Source: Betaproteobacteria bacterium
Lineage (GTDB): Bacteria > Pseudomonadota > Gammaproteobacteria > Burkholderiales > Ga0077523
Assembly (NCBI GenBank): GCA_025350245.1
Contig: JANXYG010000121.1
Coordinates: 1-46,516, forward strand
DNA: 46,516 nucleotides
Reading direction: 5' to 3'
The translations under genes were made by a program, and so were the position numbers. The notes under the pieces were generated by a model. It ran no database searches and was not told where the DNA came from. It saw only the letters and a program-made list of their open reading frames with translations. How positions within the stretch are numbered: the first letter of the stretch is position 1; every line of letters begins with the position of its first letter. Positions 15,773 through 26,499 of the stretch are shown here, one piece after another.

Positions 15773-17002
15773 ATGGCCATCATCGAAGGTTTCAGGGTTC
15801 AGAACTTTCGCGCCTTGCGCGATGTGACTCTGGGCAGGCTCTCGGGGCAAACCACTGGCGAGCCGTTGACGCCCTTCACGGTGGTGATCGGCAAGAACGG
15901 TGTCGGCAAGATCTCGCTGTTCGATGCGTTCGGCTTCGTGGCCGATTGCTTGTCGGCGGATGTCGAAACGGCATGCGACATGAAGCAGCGCGGCGGATTC
16001 GAGCGTCTGCGATCGAAAGGCGTGGACGAACCCATCCACTTTGAAGTCTTTTACCGCGAGGCGCCCAATGAGCGGCCGATCACCTACCAGTTGTCGATCA
16101 ACCTGGATGAGTCCGGCCGACCGTATGTTGAATCCGAACTGCTGAAGCAGCGCCGAAAAGGCCAGAATTATGGGCGTCCCTATCCGTTTCTGCGGCTTGA
16201 CCGCGGCCGAGGCCTGGTGTGGGCGGGCGAAGACGCGGTAGAGGTGGAAGGCGAGGAGGACCGCACCCAGGCGCCCGTCGAACTGACCGATCCGCGCCAA
16301 CTGGGCATCGCGACGCTGGGCACGCTGAAGGAGCATCCGCGCATCAAGCGGTTTCGCGATTTCCTGAAGGGCTGGTATCTGTCGTACTTCTATCCAGATG
16401 CGGCGCGAAGCCTGCCGGGCGCCGGACCGCAACGGCATCTGAACGTGCACGGGGACAACATCGGCAACGTCGTGCAGTTCATGGAGCGTGAGCACAAGGA
16501 GCGGTTCAAGGGCATCCTGGACCGCATTGCCAGCAAGATTCCAGGCATCGCGCGCATCGACACCGAGGTGACGGCCGACAAGCGCGTGCTGCTGCGCTTT
16601 AATGATGGCGCATTTTCCGATCCGTTCTTCGCACAGCAGATGTCCGACGGCACGCTGAAGGTGTTCGCCTACTTGCTGTTGCTGGAAGACCCGGAGCCGC
16701 CGCCGTTCATCTGCATCGAAGAGCCCGAGAACGGCCTGTATCACAAGCTGCTGGAATCGCTCGCGCAGGAATTTCGCAGCCATGCCACCGGCAAGAAGGC
16801 TGCACCGCAGATCTTTGTCACGACGCACCAGCCCTATTTCGTCGACGCGCTTTCTCCGCAGGAGGTGTGGATCCTCAAGAAAGGCGAAGACGGCTTTTCC
16901 ACCGTACTCCGAGTGTCGGAACTGGCGATGGTCAAGCACTTGGTCGATGAGGGTTTGCCGTTGGGCGGGCTGTGGTACAGCGACTATCTCGATGAGGGTT
17001 GA
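15773..17002 (+). CDS. SMC/OLD-type AAA ATPase with altered Walker A
   Basis: This 409-residue protein has an ABC/SMC-type head: an N-terminal FRVQNFRALRDVTLG strand, Walker A GKNGVGKIS (residues 41-48), a signature-like QMSDGTLKVFAYLLLL, Walker B FICIEEPENGLYH and H-loop FVTTHQPYFVDAL. This layout fits AAA15/OLD-like ATPases that partner TOPRIM-like nucleases in anti-phage systems such as PARIS. Position 47 of Walker A is Ile (ATC) where Ser or Thr normally binds Mg-ATP. AGC to ATC is a single-base change, so the ATPase may be dead. It begins right after the methyltransferase stop and is followed by the DUF4276 gene two bases after its own stop. Confidence 0.75.
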   Translation: MAIIEGFRVQNFRALRDVTLGRLSGQTTGEPLTPFTVVIGKNGVGKISLFDAFGFVADCLSADVETACDMKQRGGFERLRSKGVDEPIHFEVFYREAPNERPITYQLSINLDESGRPYVESELLKQRRKGQNYGRPYPFLRLDRGRGLVWAGEDAVEVEGEEDRTQAPVELTDPRQLGIATLGTLKEHPRIKRFRDFLKGWYLSYFYPDAARSLPGAGPQRHLNVHGDNIGNVVQFMEREHKERFKGILDRIASKIPGIARIDTEVTADKRVLLRFNDGAFSDPFFAQQMSDGTLKVFAYLLLLEDPEPPPFICIEEPENGLYHKLLESLAQEFRSHATGKKAAPQIFVTTHQPYFVDALSPQEVWILKKGEDGFSTVLRVSELAMVKHLVDEGLPLGGLWYSDYLDEG

Positions 17003-17004
17003 GC

Positions 17005-17663
17005 ATGCACATCGAGATCCTGGTGGAAGATAGCTCGGGCGCGAAGCTCGTGGAGGTGCTACTGCCGAAACTGGTGGGCGGGAAAGGCGCGCCCCACAGT
17101 TGGCGGGTGCACGCCTACAAGGGCATCGGCCGCGTTCCAAAGAACCTGGGCGCTGGTGCAGATCCGGCCAAGCGCATCCTGCTGGACCAACTGCCACGCC
17201 TGTTGCAGGGCTACGGCAGAACGCCTGGCATCGATGCCGTGGTGGTGGTGCTGCTGGACACCGACAAGTGGCATTGCGTCGACTTCTTGCGCGAGCTGAA
17301 CGCGCTGGCAGCCCGGTGTCGCCCGGCGCCCCTCAACATCTTGTTTCGGCTGGCCATCGAAGAGGTTGAAGCCTGGTATCTGGGTGACAGGTTGGCGCTG
17401 CGGAAGGCCTTTCCACGCGCAAAGCAGGATGTCTTGAGCCGTTACGTGCAGGACAGCGCCTGCGACACCTGGGAACTTTTGGCGGATGCGGTGCACCCCG
17501 GGGCTCGTCGGCCATCCGACAGGCGGGCTGGCCCCTGCCGGGGCAGGTCAAGTACACATGGGCCGAGAAGATCGGCCCGTTGCTCGATCCTGACAACAAC
17601 AAGTCGCCCAGCTTCTGCAAGTTGCGCGACGGCCTTCGTCGGCTGGTGTCCGCACCGACATGA
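17005..17663 (+). pseudogene. DUF4276 TOPRIM-like protein, frameshifted
   Basis: The N-terminal part (MHIEILVEDSSGAKLVEVLL, IDAVVVVLLDTDKW, NILFRLAIEEVEAWYLGDR) matches DUF4276. The Glu of LVED and the DxD of LDTDKW fit a TOPRIM-type metal site. At the GGGG run 17500-17503 the frame breaks. From 17502 the natural continuation, GSSAIRQAGWPLPGQVKYTW then AEKIGPLLDPDNNKSPSFCK and LRDGLRRLV, is found one frame over and ends at 17663. One missing G explains this. It is either a real knockout or a sequencing error. Left in the first frame, translation would run to 17784 with junk. ATG 17005 is chosen over TTG 16999 because GAGGG precedes it. Confidence 0.75.
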
Positions 17664-17806
17664 GATCAGCCGTGGAACAGCCGGATGTTGGCGAGTGGTG
17701 CTGGCTGACCCGGCAAGCATCACCCTGCCCAGTGATCGAGCGTCAGGACGTCTGGGGCGAAAGCGCCTACCGCGTAACCGGTAACCACGCGGCGTTCTTC
17801 CCTTGA
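17660..17806 (+). pseudogene. N-terminal fragment of a fourth defence-locus gene, cut by IS66
   Basis: ATG 17660 overlaps the DUF4276 stop (ATGA). It starts a 48-codon frame: MRSAVEQPDVGEWCWLTRQA, SPCPVIERQDVWGESAYRV, then nine codons of foreign sequence. The pattern GEWCWL...CxVIERQDVWGESAYRVW is one I associate, from memory, with the N-terminus of SNF2-type helicases of bacterial defence loci. That assignment is tentative. Homology ends where the IS66-like terminus GTAACC begins (17774), so an insertion truncated the gene. The downstream part is not in the window. Confidence 0.4.
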
Positions 17807-18022
17807 GCTTAGTCCCTGTTCAGACTTGCTTCCGTGATCAACGACACGGAGGCAACGGTGATGACGGGACCGGGCAAGAGCAAACGGATTCGGCGCAACG
17901 ACACGCAGTGGCGCGCCTTGCTGTCGCGGTTCTCCACCAGCGGACTGAGCGTGGCGGCGTTCTGTGACCGCGAGGCCGTGAGCACGGCGAGCTTCTATCG
18001 CTGGCGCGGTGGTCTCGAATAG
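17774..18022 (+). mobile_element. IS66-family remnant (left end plus partial tnpA)
   Basis: The segment begins GTAACCGGTAACCACGCGGC, in keeping with IS66 termini that start GTAA. It then carries a truncated tnpA. The tnpB, tnpC and right end are missing: after 18022 the sequence shows no IS66 gene. The 178 bases to suhB (18023-18200) hold nothing I recognise. Confidence 0.6.
17861..18022 (+). pseudogene. tnpA: Truncated IS66 TnpA accessory protein
   Basis: The 53-residue frame contains the TnpA helix-turn-helix QWRALLSRFSTSGLSVAAFC followed by DREAVSTASFYRWRGGL. Full TnpA proteins are roughly twice as long, so the 3' half is gone. GGAGG at 17848-17852 supports ATG 17861 over the earlier GTG 17834. 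It marks decay of the element that interrupted the defence locus. Confidence 0.65.
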
Positions 18023-18200
18023 CGCCCATCTTGACCTCCGATCGGAGGGATTGAACAATCATTTCGTCGCACTGCGCGCAACTTATTGAGTTCAAGTGTC
18101 CTGGCACACAGATACAGGCTCTGCTCAGCGTTCCTGGCGCCGATCTGACATTGGCGCGCTGCTCGACCGCTTATCCCGGTCGGTCCAGGCTGCCTGAGGG

Positions 18201-19004
18201 TTACGCGCCGCCCCGCAACCCCGGCGTCAGATGCGCCCCGATCACCGCCAGCATCTGCGGAAACATCTTCGGGCTTGCGGCGACGATCATGCCTTGTTCG
18301 AGGTAGCCCTCGTTGCCTTGCAGATCGCCCACCAGGCCGCCGGCTTCCTGGATCAGCAGGGCGCCGGCGGCCATGTCCCACGGGTGCAGGCCGATCTCCC
18401 AGAAGCCGTCGAGGCGGCCGGCCGCGACATAGGCGAGATCGAGCGCCGCGGCGCCCGGGCGCCGGATGCCGGCGGTCTTGAACATGAAGTCTTTCATCAT
18501 CGCGACATAGGCGTCCGAGTGCTCCTGCATGCGGAACGGGAAACCGGTGCCGATCAGCGCGTCGATGAGTTTCTCGCGCTTGCCGACGCGGATGCGCCGG
18601 TCGTTCAGGTAGGCCCCGCCGCCGCGTGACGTGGTGAAGAGGTCGTTGCGCACCGGGTCGTAGATCACGCCATGGGTGAGCACCCCCCTGAACGCCATCG
18701 CGATCGACACGCAGTAGACCGGAAAGCCGTGCAGGAAGTTGGTGGTGCCGTCGAGCGGATCGATGATCCACACGTAATCGGACTTGCCGGACGCGCCGCT
18801 TTCCTCGCCGAGGAAGGCGTGATCGGGATAGGACGCCTTGATGGTCTCGATGATGGCGTCTTCGGCGGCGCGATCGACCTCGGAGACCAGATCGTTGAGC
18901 GACTTGTGCGTGACGGTGAGCGTGTCGAGGCTGCCGGCGGCGCGGTTGATGATGCCGCCGGCGCGGCGCGCGGCCTTCACCGCGAACGAAAGCATTGGAT
19001 GCAT
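18201..19004 (-). CDS. suhB: Inositol-1-monophosphatase family protein SuhB
   Basis: This 267-residue Mg-dependent phosphatase has the family motifs [26 protein letters not shown] and [17 protein letters not shown]. SuhB dephosphorylates inositol monophosphate and in E. coli also joins the rRNA antitermination complex. The start is placed at 19004 ([19 protein letters not shown]), which matches the family; an earlier in-frame start would extend into the trmJ promoter. It is divergent from trmJ with a 74-base gap, the usual arrangement in Betaproteobacteria. Confidence 0.92.
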   Translation of the reverse strand: MHPMLSFAVKAARRAGGIINRAAGSLDTLTVTHKSLNDLVSEVDRAAEDAIIETIKASYPDHAFLGEESGASGKSDYVWIIDPLDGTTNFLHGFPVYCVSIAMAFRGVLTHGVIYDPVRNDLFTTSRGGGAYLNDRRIRVGKREKLIDALIGTGFPFRMQEHSDAYVAMMKDFMFKTAGIRRPGAAALDLAYVAAGRLDGFWEIGLHPWDMAAGALLIQEAGGLVGDLQGNEGYLEQGMIVAASPKMFPQMLAVIGAHLTPGLRGGA

Positions 19005-19078
19005 GGGGAACGCGGAACGTGCGATGCTGGACAAGAACGGCCCCCATTCTAGCCGACCCACCCGCTGCCGCGGCCCGC

Positions 19079-19840
19079 ATGCCAAACGCGCCATCAACGA
19101 CACCGCCGATTTCACCGCTGTCCCGCATCCGCATCGTGCTGGTCCGGCCGCTGCATCCGGGCAATATCGGTGCGGCGGCGCGCGCGATGAAGACCATGGG
19201 GCTCACCCGTCTGGTGCTGGTGCAGCCGCATCGCTTTCCGCACCGCGACGCCGATGCGCTGGCGGTTCACGCCGCCGATGTGCTGGCTGCCGCCCAGGTC
19301 GTGCCGACGATCGAGGTGGCGTTGGCGGGCACCGGGCTGGCGATCGCCACGGTCGGCCACAGCTACGAGATGGCGCACGACATGGTCGACTGCCGCGAGT
19401 CGGCGGCGCGCGCTGTCGCGGCGGCGGCGGCGGGCGACGAGATCGCGCTGGTGTTCGGCAACGAGTCGCATGGCCTGTCGGTGGAAGAGGTCTTGTTCTG
19501 CGGCCTGCTCGCGCACATTCCGGCCGACCCCGACTGCGTGTCGCTCAATGTCGCCCAGGCGGTGCAGGTGTTCGCCTATGAACTGCGGCTGGCGGCGGTG
19601 GCGACCGCGCTGCCGGCCGGCGTTGCGACCGCGACGGCGGCGACCCATGACGACATCGAGCACCTGCATGCGCACCTCGAACAGATGATGATCGCGGTGA
19701 GATTCTTCGACCCCGCCAACCCCAAGCGGCTGCGGCCGCGCCTGCGCCGGCTGGTCGCCCGGGCCAGGCTCGAGATCGAGGAAGTCCGTATTCTCAGGGG
19801 GCTGATCAACGCGGTCACAAAAGCCACACTCGGAAGATAG
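19079..19840 (+). CDS. trmJ: tRNA 2'-O-methyltransferase TrmJ
   Basis: This 253-residue SpoU-family enzyme methylates the ribose at position 32 of tRNA using SAM. The three knot motifs are seen: [28 protein letters not shown] and [16 protein letters not shown]. The C-terminal extension ([17 protein letters not shown]) is typical of TrmJ. ATG 19079 fits the family N-terminus. An IscR-type site overlaps its stop codon and serves the downstream cysE. Confidence 0.92.
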   Translation: MPNAPSTTPPISPLSRIRIVLVRPLHPGNIGAAARAMKTMGLTRLVLVQPHRFPHRDADALAVHAADVLAAAQVVPTIEVALAGTGLAIATVGHSYEMAHDMVDCRESAARAVAAAAAGDEIALVFGNESHGLSVEEVLFCGLLAHIPADPDCVSLNVAQAVQVFAYELRLAAVATALPAGVATATAATHDDIEHLHAHLEQMMIAVRFFDPANPKRLRPRLRRLVARARLEIEEVRILRGLINAVTKATLGR

Positions 19841-19861
19841 TTGACTGAATCAGTCGGCTTT
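19837..19861 (+). promoter_or_regulatory. IscR type-1 box upstream of cysE
   Basis: This 25-base site centres on TTGACTGAATCAGTCGGC. By my hand alignment it agrees with the published E. coli IscR type-1 consensus at 24 of 25 positions, and it contains the perfect palindrome GACTGA-A-TCAGTC. It overlaps the trmJ stop and lies about 45 bases before the cysE start. Binding of [2Fe-2S]-IscR would repress cysE when clusters are plentiful. Confidence 0.75.
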
Positions 19862-19905
19862 GGGTAATTTGTGGTGCTCGCTCACCCGTGACTGGACCAG
19901 AAGGC

Positions 19906-20676
19906 ATGTTCGCGACTCTTCGGGAAGACCTCCGCGTGGTCTTCGACCGCGACCCCGCCGCGCGCTCGGGCTTCGAGGTCATCACCTGCTATCCCGGGTT
20001 CCACGCGCTGCTGTTTCATCGCGTGGCGCACCGGCTCTGGGGCTGGGGTTTGAGATGGCTTGCGCGCTTCCTGGCGCACATCGGCCGTTTCCTGACCGGC
20101 ATCGAGATTCACCCCGGCGCCACCATCGGCCGGCGTTTCTTCATCGATCACGGCATGGGCGTCGTCATCGGCGAGACCGCCGAAATTGGCGACGACTGCA
20201 CGCTCTACCACGGGGTCACGCTCGGCGGCACCTCGTGGAACAAGGGCAAGCGCCACCCCACCTTGTGCAACGGCGTGGTGGTCGGTGCCGGCGCCAAGAT
20301 CCTGGGCCCGATCACCATGGGCGCGGAAGCCAAGATCGGCTCCAACGCGGTGGTGGTGCGCGACGTGCCCGCCGGCTGCACCGCCGTCGGCATCCCGGCG
20401 CGCATCATCCAGCCCGGCGACGGCGTGGTGCGCGAGCACAAGGCCGAGCGCCTCGGTTTCTCGGCCTATGCGGTGGGGGCGGACACGAACGACCCGATGG
20501 TGAAGGCGATCCACGGCCTGATCGACCATGCCGCCGCCCAAGACCAGCGCATCGACGCCCTGCTGGCGCAGATCGAGCGGCTCGGCGGTGACGCCGGCGA
20601 CGGCAAGGCCACGGCCGACAAGTTCGATCCGGTGTATCTCGCGCGCATCGTGAACGGGGCGCCGCAGGATCCCTGA
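19906..20676 (+). CDS. cysE: Serine O-acetyltransferase
   Basis: This 256-residue enzyme makes O-acetylserine from serine and acetyl-CoA, the first step of cysteine synthesis. The start [20 protein letters not shown] matches CysE; GTG 19888 would add six residues and is less likely. Left-handed beta-helix hexapeptides carry the catalytic block [20 protein letters not shown] and the CoA loop [15 protein letters not shown]. The C-terminal tail is longer than in E. coli. Cysteine is the sulfur donor for the suf genes downstream, and the IscR box upstream links the two. Confidence 0.92.
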   Translation: MFATLREDLRVVFDRDPAARSGFEVITCYPGFHALLFHRVAHRLWGWGLRWLARFLAHIGRFLTGIEIHPGATIGRRFFIDHGMGVVIGETAEIGDDCTLYHGVTLGGTSWNKGKRHPTLCNGVVVGAGAKILGPITMGAEAKIGSNAVVVRDVPAGCTAVGIPARIIQPGDGVVREHKAERLGFSAYAVGADTNDPMVKAIHGLIDHAAAQDQRIDALLAQIERLGGDAGDGKATADKFDPVYLARIVNGAPQDP

Positions 20677-20697
20677 GGCCTTGCCGTCGTGCTCAGG

Positions 20698-20747
20698 TTG
20701 ACCACCTCGGACCCCGCCTTGTATACTTGACTGAATTAGTCAACCAA
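20698..20747 (+). promoter_or_regulatory. iscR promoter with IscR type-1 box
   Basis: TTGACC (20698-20703) and TATACT (20722-20727) are spaced by 18 bases, a strong sigma-70 promoter. An IscR type-1 site (20723-20747, core TTGACTGAATTAGTCAA) covers the -10 and the start of transcription. It agrees with the consensus at about 23 of 25 positions. The operon is therefore expected to be repressed by holo-IscR, as in E. coli. Confidence 0.78.
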
Positions 20748-20806
20748 TAACCACTCAACTGCCGGGCCGAGGGGCGACAGCCCCGATTCAAGACTTCGAG
20801 GACTCC

Positions 20807-21304
20807 ATGCGACTCACCACGAAAGGCCGCTTTGCAATGACTGCCATGGTCGATCTTGCGCTCAACGACGGCGCCGGACCGGTAACGCTCGCCGAGATCA
20901 GCCGGCGGCAGCAGATTTCGCTTTCCTACCTCGAGCAACTGTTCGGCAAGCTGCGTCGCCAGTCGCTGGTGAACAGCACTCGTGGCCCGGGCGGGGGCTA
21001 CACGCTGGCGCGGAAATGCGAAGAAATGTCGGTTGCCGACATCATCCTGGCGGTCGACGAGCCCATCGATGCCACCCAGTGCGGCGGCATGGAAAACTGT
21101 CACGACGACCACAAATGTCTCACCCATGACCTGTGGTCCAGCCTCAACGCCCACATATTTGACTATCTGGGCAACATAAGCCTCGCGATGCTGGTGGCGC
21201 AGCAGCACGAACTGCGGGCCAGGGCGCAGATTTCCGTCCTCAAGATGCCGGCATCGCGCGCCAGGCGTGCGGCCGGTGTCGAAGCGCCGGTGCTGCCCGC
21301 TTGA
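20807..21304 (+). CDS. iscR: IscR, Rrf2-family Fe-S regulator
   Basis: This 165-residue winged-helix protein senses cell Fe-S status through a [2Fe-2S] cluster. It begins MRLTTKGRFAMTAMVDLAL, and the wing region NSTRGPGGGYTLAR is clear. The ligands fall at Cys92, Cys98, Cys104 and His107 (QCGGMENCHDDHKCLTH), the same numbering as E. coli IscR. It heads the suf operon and probably represses it through the box at 20723-20747. The C-terminal tail is longer than in E. coli. Confidence 0.94.
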   Translation: MRLTTKGRFAMTAMVDLALNDGAGPVTLAEISRRQQISLSYLEQLFGKLRRQSLVNSTRGPGGGYTLARKCEEMSVADIILAVDEPIDATQCGGMENCHDDHKCLTHDLWSSLNAHIFDYLGNISLAMLVAQQHELRARAQISVLKMPASRARRAAGVEAPVLPA

Positions 21305-21329
21305 TATCAACCTTACGGAGATCGCTGCC

Positions 21330-21653
21330 ATGACCATCAACCTGACCGAGAACGCCGCCCGACACATCCGGCACTCCCTGGTCGCCAAGCGCGGTGGCAT
21401 GGGTCTGCGGCTGGGCATCAAGAAAGTCGGTTGCTCCGGGTTTGCCTACACCTTCGACCTCGCCGACGAGATCGGGACCAACGACAAGCTGTTCGAGGCG
21501 CACGATGCCAAGGTGGTGATCGACGAGCAGGCGCTCAGTCTTCTCGACGGTTCCACCCTCGATTTCGTGCGTGACGGCTTCAAGGAAGTCTTCAAGGTCG
21601 AGAACCCGAACGCCAAGGCCATGTGCGGCTGCGGCGAGAGTTTCAGCGTCTGA
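21330..21653 (+). CDS. sufA: A-type Fe-S carrier (IscA/SufA)
   Basis: This 107-residue protein carries Fe-S clusters to target apoproteins. The cluster cysteines are Cys35 (VGCSGFAY), Cys99 and Cys101 ([11 protein letters not shown]), exactly as in E. coli IscA. It sits between iscR and sufB with short gaps, so it is part of the operon. Sequence is closer to IscA than to E. coli SufA, but the context is suf; either symbol could be used. Confidence 0.88.
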   Translation: MTINLTENAARHIRHSLVAKRGGMGLRLGIKKVGCSGFAYTFDLADEIGTNDKLFEAHDAKVVIDEQALSLLDGSTLDFVRDGFKEVFKVENPNAKAMCGCGESFSV

Positions 21654-21667
21654 CGGGAGCGGTTTCC

Positions 21668-23100
<1,433 letters not shown>

Positions 23101-23104
<4 letters not shown>

Positions 23105-23895
23105 GTGCCTCGGTGGGCAAGGTGTTGCTGGCGGTCAAGGGGCTCACCGCCGCGGTCGGTGGGCGCAATGTGCTCAAGGGCATCGACCTCACGGTCCGGG
23201 CCGGTGAAGTGCACGCGATCATGGGTCCGAACGGGTCGGGCAAGAGTACCTTCTCCAAGGTCCTGGCCGGGCATCCGGTCTATGAAGTCACCGGCGGCGA
23301 GGCGTTGTTCGACGGTGTCGATCTACTGGCGCTCACCCCCGAAGCACGGGCGCGGGCCGGCTTCTTCCTCGGGTTCCAGTATCCGGTCGAAGTACCCGGG
23401 GTCGCCAATGCGCAGTTCCTGCGCCTCGCCTACAACACGGTGCGGGGCGGGCGCGGCAAGGACGAACTTGATCCGCTCGAATTCGACGATTTCGTGCGCG
23501 AGAAGATGAAGCTGCTCGAGATGGATCCGGCGTTTCTCGATCGCAGCGTCAACGAAGGCTTTTCCGGCGGCGAAAAAAAGCGCAACGAGATCCTGCAGAT
23601 GGCGCTGCTGGAACCCAGGCTGGCGCTGCTCGACGAAACCGATTCCGGCCTCGACATCGATGCATTGCGGATCGTGGCGGGTGGCGTCAATCACCTGCGC
23701 AGCGCCGACAACGCGGTGGTGCTGGTGACCCACTATCAGCGATTGCTCAATTACATCGTGCCCGACTTCGTCCACGTCATGGACGGCGGGCGCATTGTCC
23801 TCACCGGTGGCAAGGAGCTCGCGCTCGAACTTGAGGCGCGCGGCTACGACTGGGTCGAAGAAGCAGCGCGCAGCAAGGCCGCGCGCGCGGCATGA
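23101..23895 (+). CDS. sufC: Fe-S assembly ATPase SufC
   Basis: This 264-residue ABC-type ATPase drives conformational change of SufBCD. It shows Walker [13 protein letters not shown], signature [12 protein letters not shown], Walker [15 protein letters not shown] and the switch histidine in LVTHYQR. Starts in the sufB stop codon and its own stop overlaps sufD (ATGA, 23892-23895), so the complex subunits are translationally coupled. Confidence 0.95.
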
Positions 23896-25226
23896 ACGAC
23901 GTCGGGCATCCGTTCCTGCGCGGGCTGCTGGCTCGGCGCAGCCCCCTTACACCGACGACACCGACGGCACCGACGGCGCCGTCGGTGTCGTGGCTGCTGG
24001 CACTGCGGGCCGAAGCGCTGGAGCGGGGCAGCACACTCGCGGTGCCCACCACCCGCGACGAAGACTGGCGATTCACCGATCTCGTTCCACTCACCCGTAC
24101 CGGCTTCGGGCCGGTCACCGCCGCGCCATCGCTCGGCGCCGATGCCCTGGCACCGTTCCATATTCCCGAAGCTGGGGCACGGCTGGTGTTCGTCGATGGG
24201 TGTTTCTCGGCGCCGCTATCGGTGATCGCGGCGCAGGGAGGCGGTCTGTTCGCCGGTTCGCTGGCGGCAGCTTTCCACACGCACGATGAACTGCTGCACA
24301 CCCACCTGACCCGGCTCGCCGACTTTCGCGACGACGCGTTCATGGCGGTCAACACGGCGCACCTGCACGATGGTGCCCTGATCGTGGCCGAGGCCGGCCA
24401 TGCCGTGCCGCAGCCTGTGCACGTACTCCACATCAGCACGCTGGCCGACGTCGCGATCCATCCGCGCCTGCTGGTGGTGGCGTATCGCGACAGCGACCTG
24501 ACGGTGATCGAAGATCACGTGTCGCTGCACCATGGTGCCTGCCTGTCCAATGCCGTGAGCGAAATTGCGGTGGCGGCTGGTGCGCGGGTGCGACACATCA
24601 AGCTGCAACGGGCTGGCAAGGCGGCGTTTCACGTGGCGACCACCACCACCCATGTGGAGCGCGACGCGCGCTATCACGCCGTCGGCATCGCGCTCGGCGC
24701 CCGCCTGTCGCGCGAGAACCTGCATGTCGTTCAGGCCGGCACCGGCACCGATTGCCAGCTCGATGGCCTGGCGCTGATCGGTGGCCGGCAGATCGCCGAC
24801 ACCCACAGTTTTGTCGACCATGCATTGCCCGATGGCACCAGCTGCCAGTTGCACAAGTGCATCGCGGCCGGTGCGGCGCATGCCGTGTTCAACGGCCGGG
24901 TGCTGGTGCGCGAAGGCGCCCAGCGCACCAACTCCGCACAGCAATGCCGCAGCCTGCTGCTGTCCGGTAAGGCTCACATCGACGCCAAGCCCCAGCTCGA
25001 GATCTTCGCCGACGACGTCAAGTGCTCGCACGGCGCGGCGATCGGCCAGCTCGAGGCCGACGAGGTGTTTTATCTGCGTACTCGCGGGCTCGACGAGGTT
25101 GCCGCCCGCAATATTCTGACGTACGCCTTTGCCGCCGAGATCGTGGGCCGTATTCCGGTCCGCTCGGTGGTCGAGCGTCTTCGCGCCGAGGTCTTGCAGC
25201 AGACCGGCGCCCGGGAGATCGCATGA
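23892..25226 (+). CDS. sufD: Fe-S assembly subunit SufD
   Basis: This 444-residue SufB paralogue completes the SufBCD complex and helps iron entry. The C-terminal beta-helix part is clear ([60 protein letters not shown]). The N-terminus carries a low-complexity insert ([14 protein letters not shown]) encoded by imperfect ACCGACGGC repeats at about 23950-23990. Its stop overlaps the sufS start. Confidence 0.93.
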   Translation: MNDVGHPFLRGLLARRSPLTPTTPTAPTAPSVSWLLALRAEALERGSTLAVPTTRDEDWRFTDLVPLTRTGFGPVTAAPSLGADALAPFHIPEAGARLVFVDGCFSAPLSVIAAQGGGLFAGSLAAAFHTHDELLHTHLTRLADFRDDAFMAVNTAHLHDGALIVAEAGHAVPQPVHVLHISTLADVAIHPRLLVVAYRDSDLTVIEDHVSLHHGACLSNAVSEIAVAAGARVRHIKLQRAGKAAFHVATTTTHVERDARYHAVGIALGARLSRENLHVVQAGTGTDCQLDGLALIGGRQIADTHSFVDHALPDGTSCQLHKCIAAGAAHAVFNGRVLVREGAQRTNSAQQCRSLLLSGKAHIDAKPQLEIFADDVKCSHGAAIGQLEADEVFYLRTRGLDEVAARNILTYAFAAEIVGRIPVRSVVERLRAEVLQQTGAREIA

Positions 25227-26497
25227 ATGCCGTCACTGCCCCGCTCATGGCGCAGTTTTCCGCACCCGCTGCGGGCGCTCTCGATGTCGAGCGCATCCGC
25301 GCCGACTTTCCCATCCTGTTCAACGTGCATCCGCACGGCAAGCCGCTGGTGTTTCTCGACAACGCCGCGAGTAGCCAGATGCCGCAGCAGGTGATCGACC
25401 GCCTGGTGCGTTACCAGACGCACGAGCACGCCAATATCCATCGCGGCGTGCATACGCTGTCGGAGATCGCCACCGACGCCTACGAGCACGCCCGCGGCCA
25501 GGTGCGAAAGTTCCTGAACGCGCGCGAAGACCGCGAGATCATCTTCACCACTGGCACCACCGAAGCGATCAACCTCGTCATGCAGGGGTATGGCCGGGCG
25601 TTCCTCGGGGCCGGCGACGAGATCGTCATCACCTGGATGGAGCATCACTCCAACATCGTGCCGTGGCAGATGCTGTGCGAGCAGACCGGCGCGATCCTGC
25701 GGGTGGCACCCATCGACGATCGCGGCGAGCTCATCGTCGAGGCGTACCAGCAGCTCTTCAACGAACGCACCCGGTTCGCGGCCGTGACCCACGTTTCGAA
25801 CGCGCTCGGCACCATCAATCCGGTGCGCGAGCTGATTGCGATCGCTCACCGGTTCAACGTGCCGATCCTGATCGACGGCGCGCAGGCCGTGCCGCACCTT
25901 CCGGTAGACGTGCAGGACCTCGACTGCGACTTCTACTGCTTCTCCGGTCACAAGCTGTGCGGCCCCACCGGCAGCGGCGCGCTGTATGGCAAGGCCGCGC
26001 TGCTCGAGCGCATGCGGCCGTTCAAGGGCGGCGGCGACATGATCCTCTCGGTCACGTTCGAAAAGACCACCTACAACACCATCCCGTACAAGTTCGAGGC
26101 CGGCACCCCGCCGATCGCCGCGATGATCGGCCTCGGTGCCGCCATCGAGTACGTGAGTGCCATCGGCCTGGATCGCATCGCGCAGCATGAGCATGAGCTG
26201 CTGGGGTACGCGACCGAACAGTTGGCCAGGATTCCGGGCGTGCGCATCATCGGCACCGCGCCGCAAAAGGCCGCGGTGCTGTCGTTCTACGTGGGCGACG
26301 TGCATCCGCACGATGTGGGCACGCTGCTCAATGAAGAAGGTGTCGCCGTGCGCACCGGCCACCATTGCGCGCAGCCGGTGATGCAGCGCTTCAAGGTACC
26401 TGCCACGGCGCGCGCGTCGTTCGCCTTCTACAACACCTTCGACGAAGTCGACGTGCTCGCCGCCGCGATCCGCAAGGTGCAGAAGCTGTTTGCCTGA
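25223..26497 (+). CDS. sufS: Cysteine desulfurase SufS
   Basis: This 424-residue PLP enzyme takes sulfur from cysteine and hands it on as persulfide. The N-terminal part has FLDNAASSQMP; the PLP lysine lies in FSGHKLCGPTGSGALYG and the persulfide cysteine in RTGHHCAQP, the group II desulfurase pattern. ATG 25223 overlaps the sufD stop (ATGA). The presence of sufU downstream suggests SufU, not SufE, is the sulfur acceptor. Confidence 0.94.
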   Translation: MNAVTAPLMAQFSAPAAGALDVERIRADFPILFNVHPHGKPLVFLDNAASSQMPQQVIDRLVRYQTHEHANIHRGVHTLSEIATDAYEHARGQVRKFLNAREDREIIFTTGTTEAINLVMQGYGRAFLGAGDEIVITWMEHHSNIVPWQMLCEQTGAILRVAPIDDRGELIVEAYQQLFNERTRFAAVTHVSNALGTINPVRELIAIAHRFNVPILIDGAQAVPHLPVDVQDLDCDFYCFSGHKLCGPTGSGALYGKAALLERMRPFKGGGDMILSVTFEKTTYNTIPYKFEAGTPPIAAMIGLGAAIEYVSAIGLDRIAQHEHELLGYATEQLARIPGVRIIGTAPQKAAVLSFYVGDVHPHDVGTLLNEEGVAVRTGHHCAQPVMQRFKVPATARASFAFYNTFDEVDVLAAAIRKVQKLFA

Positions 26498-26499
26498 GA

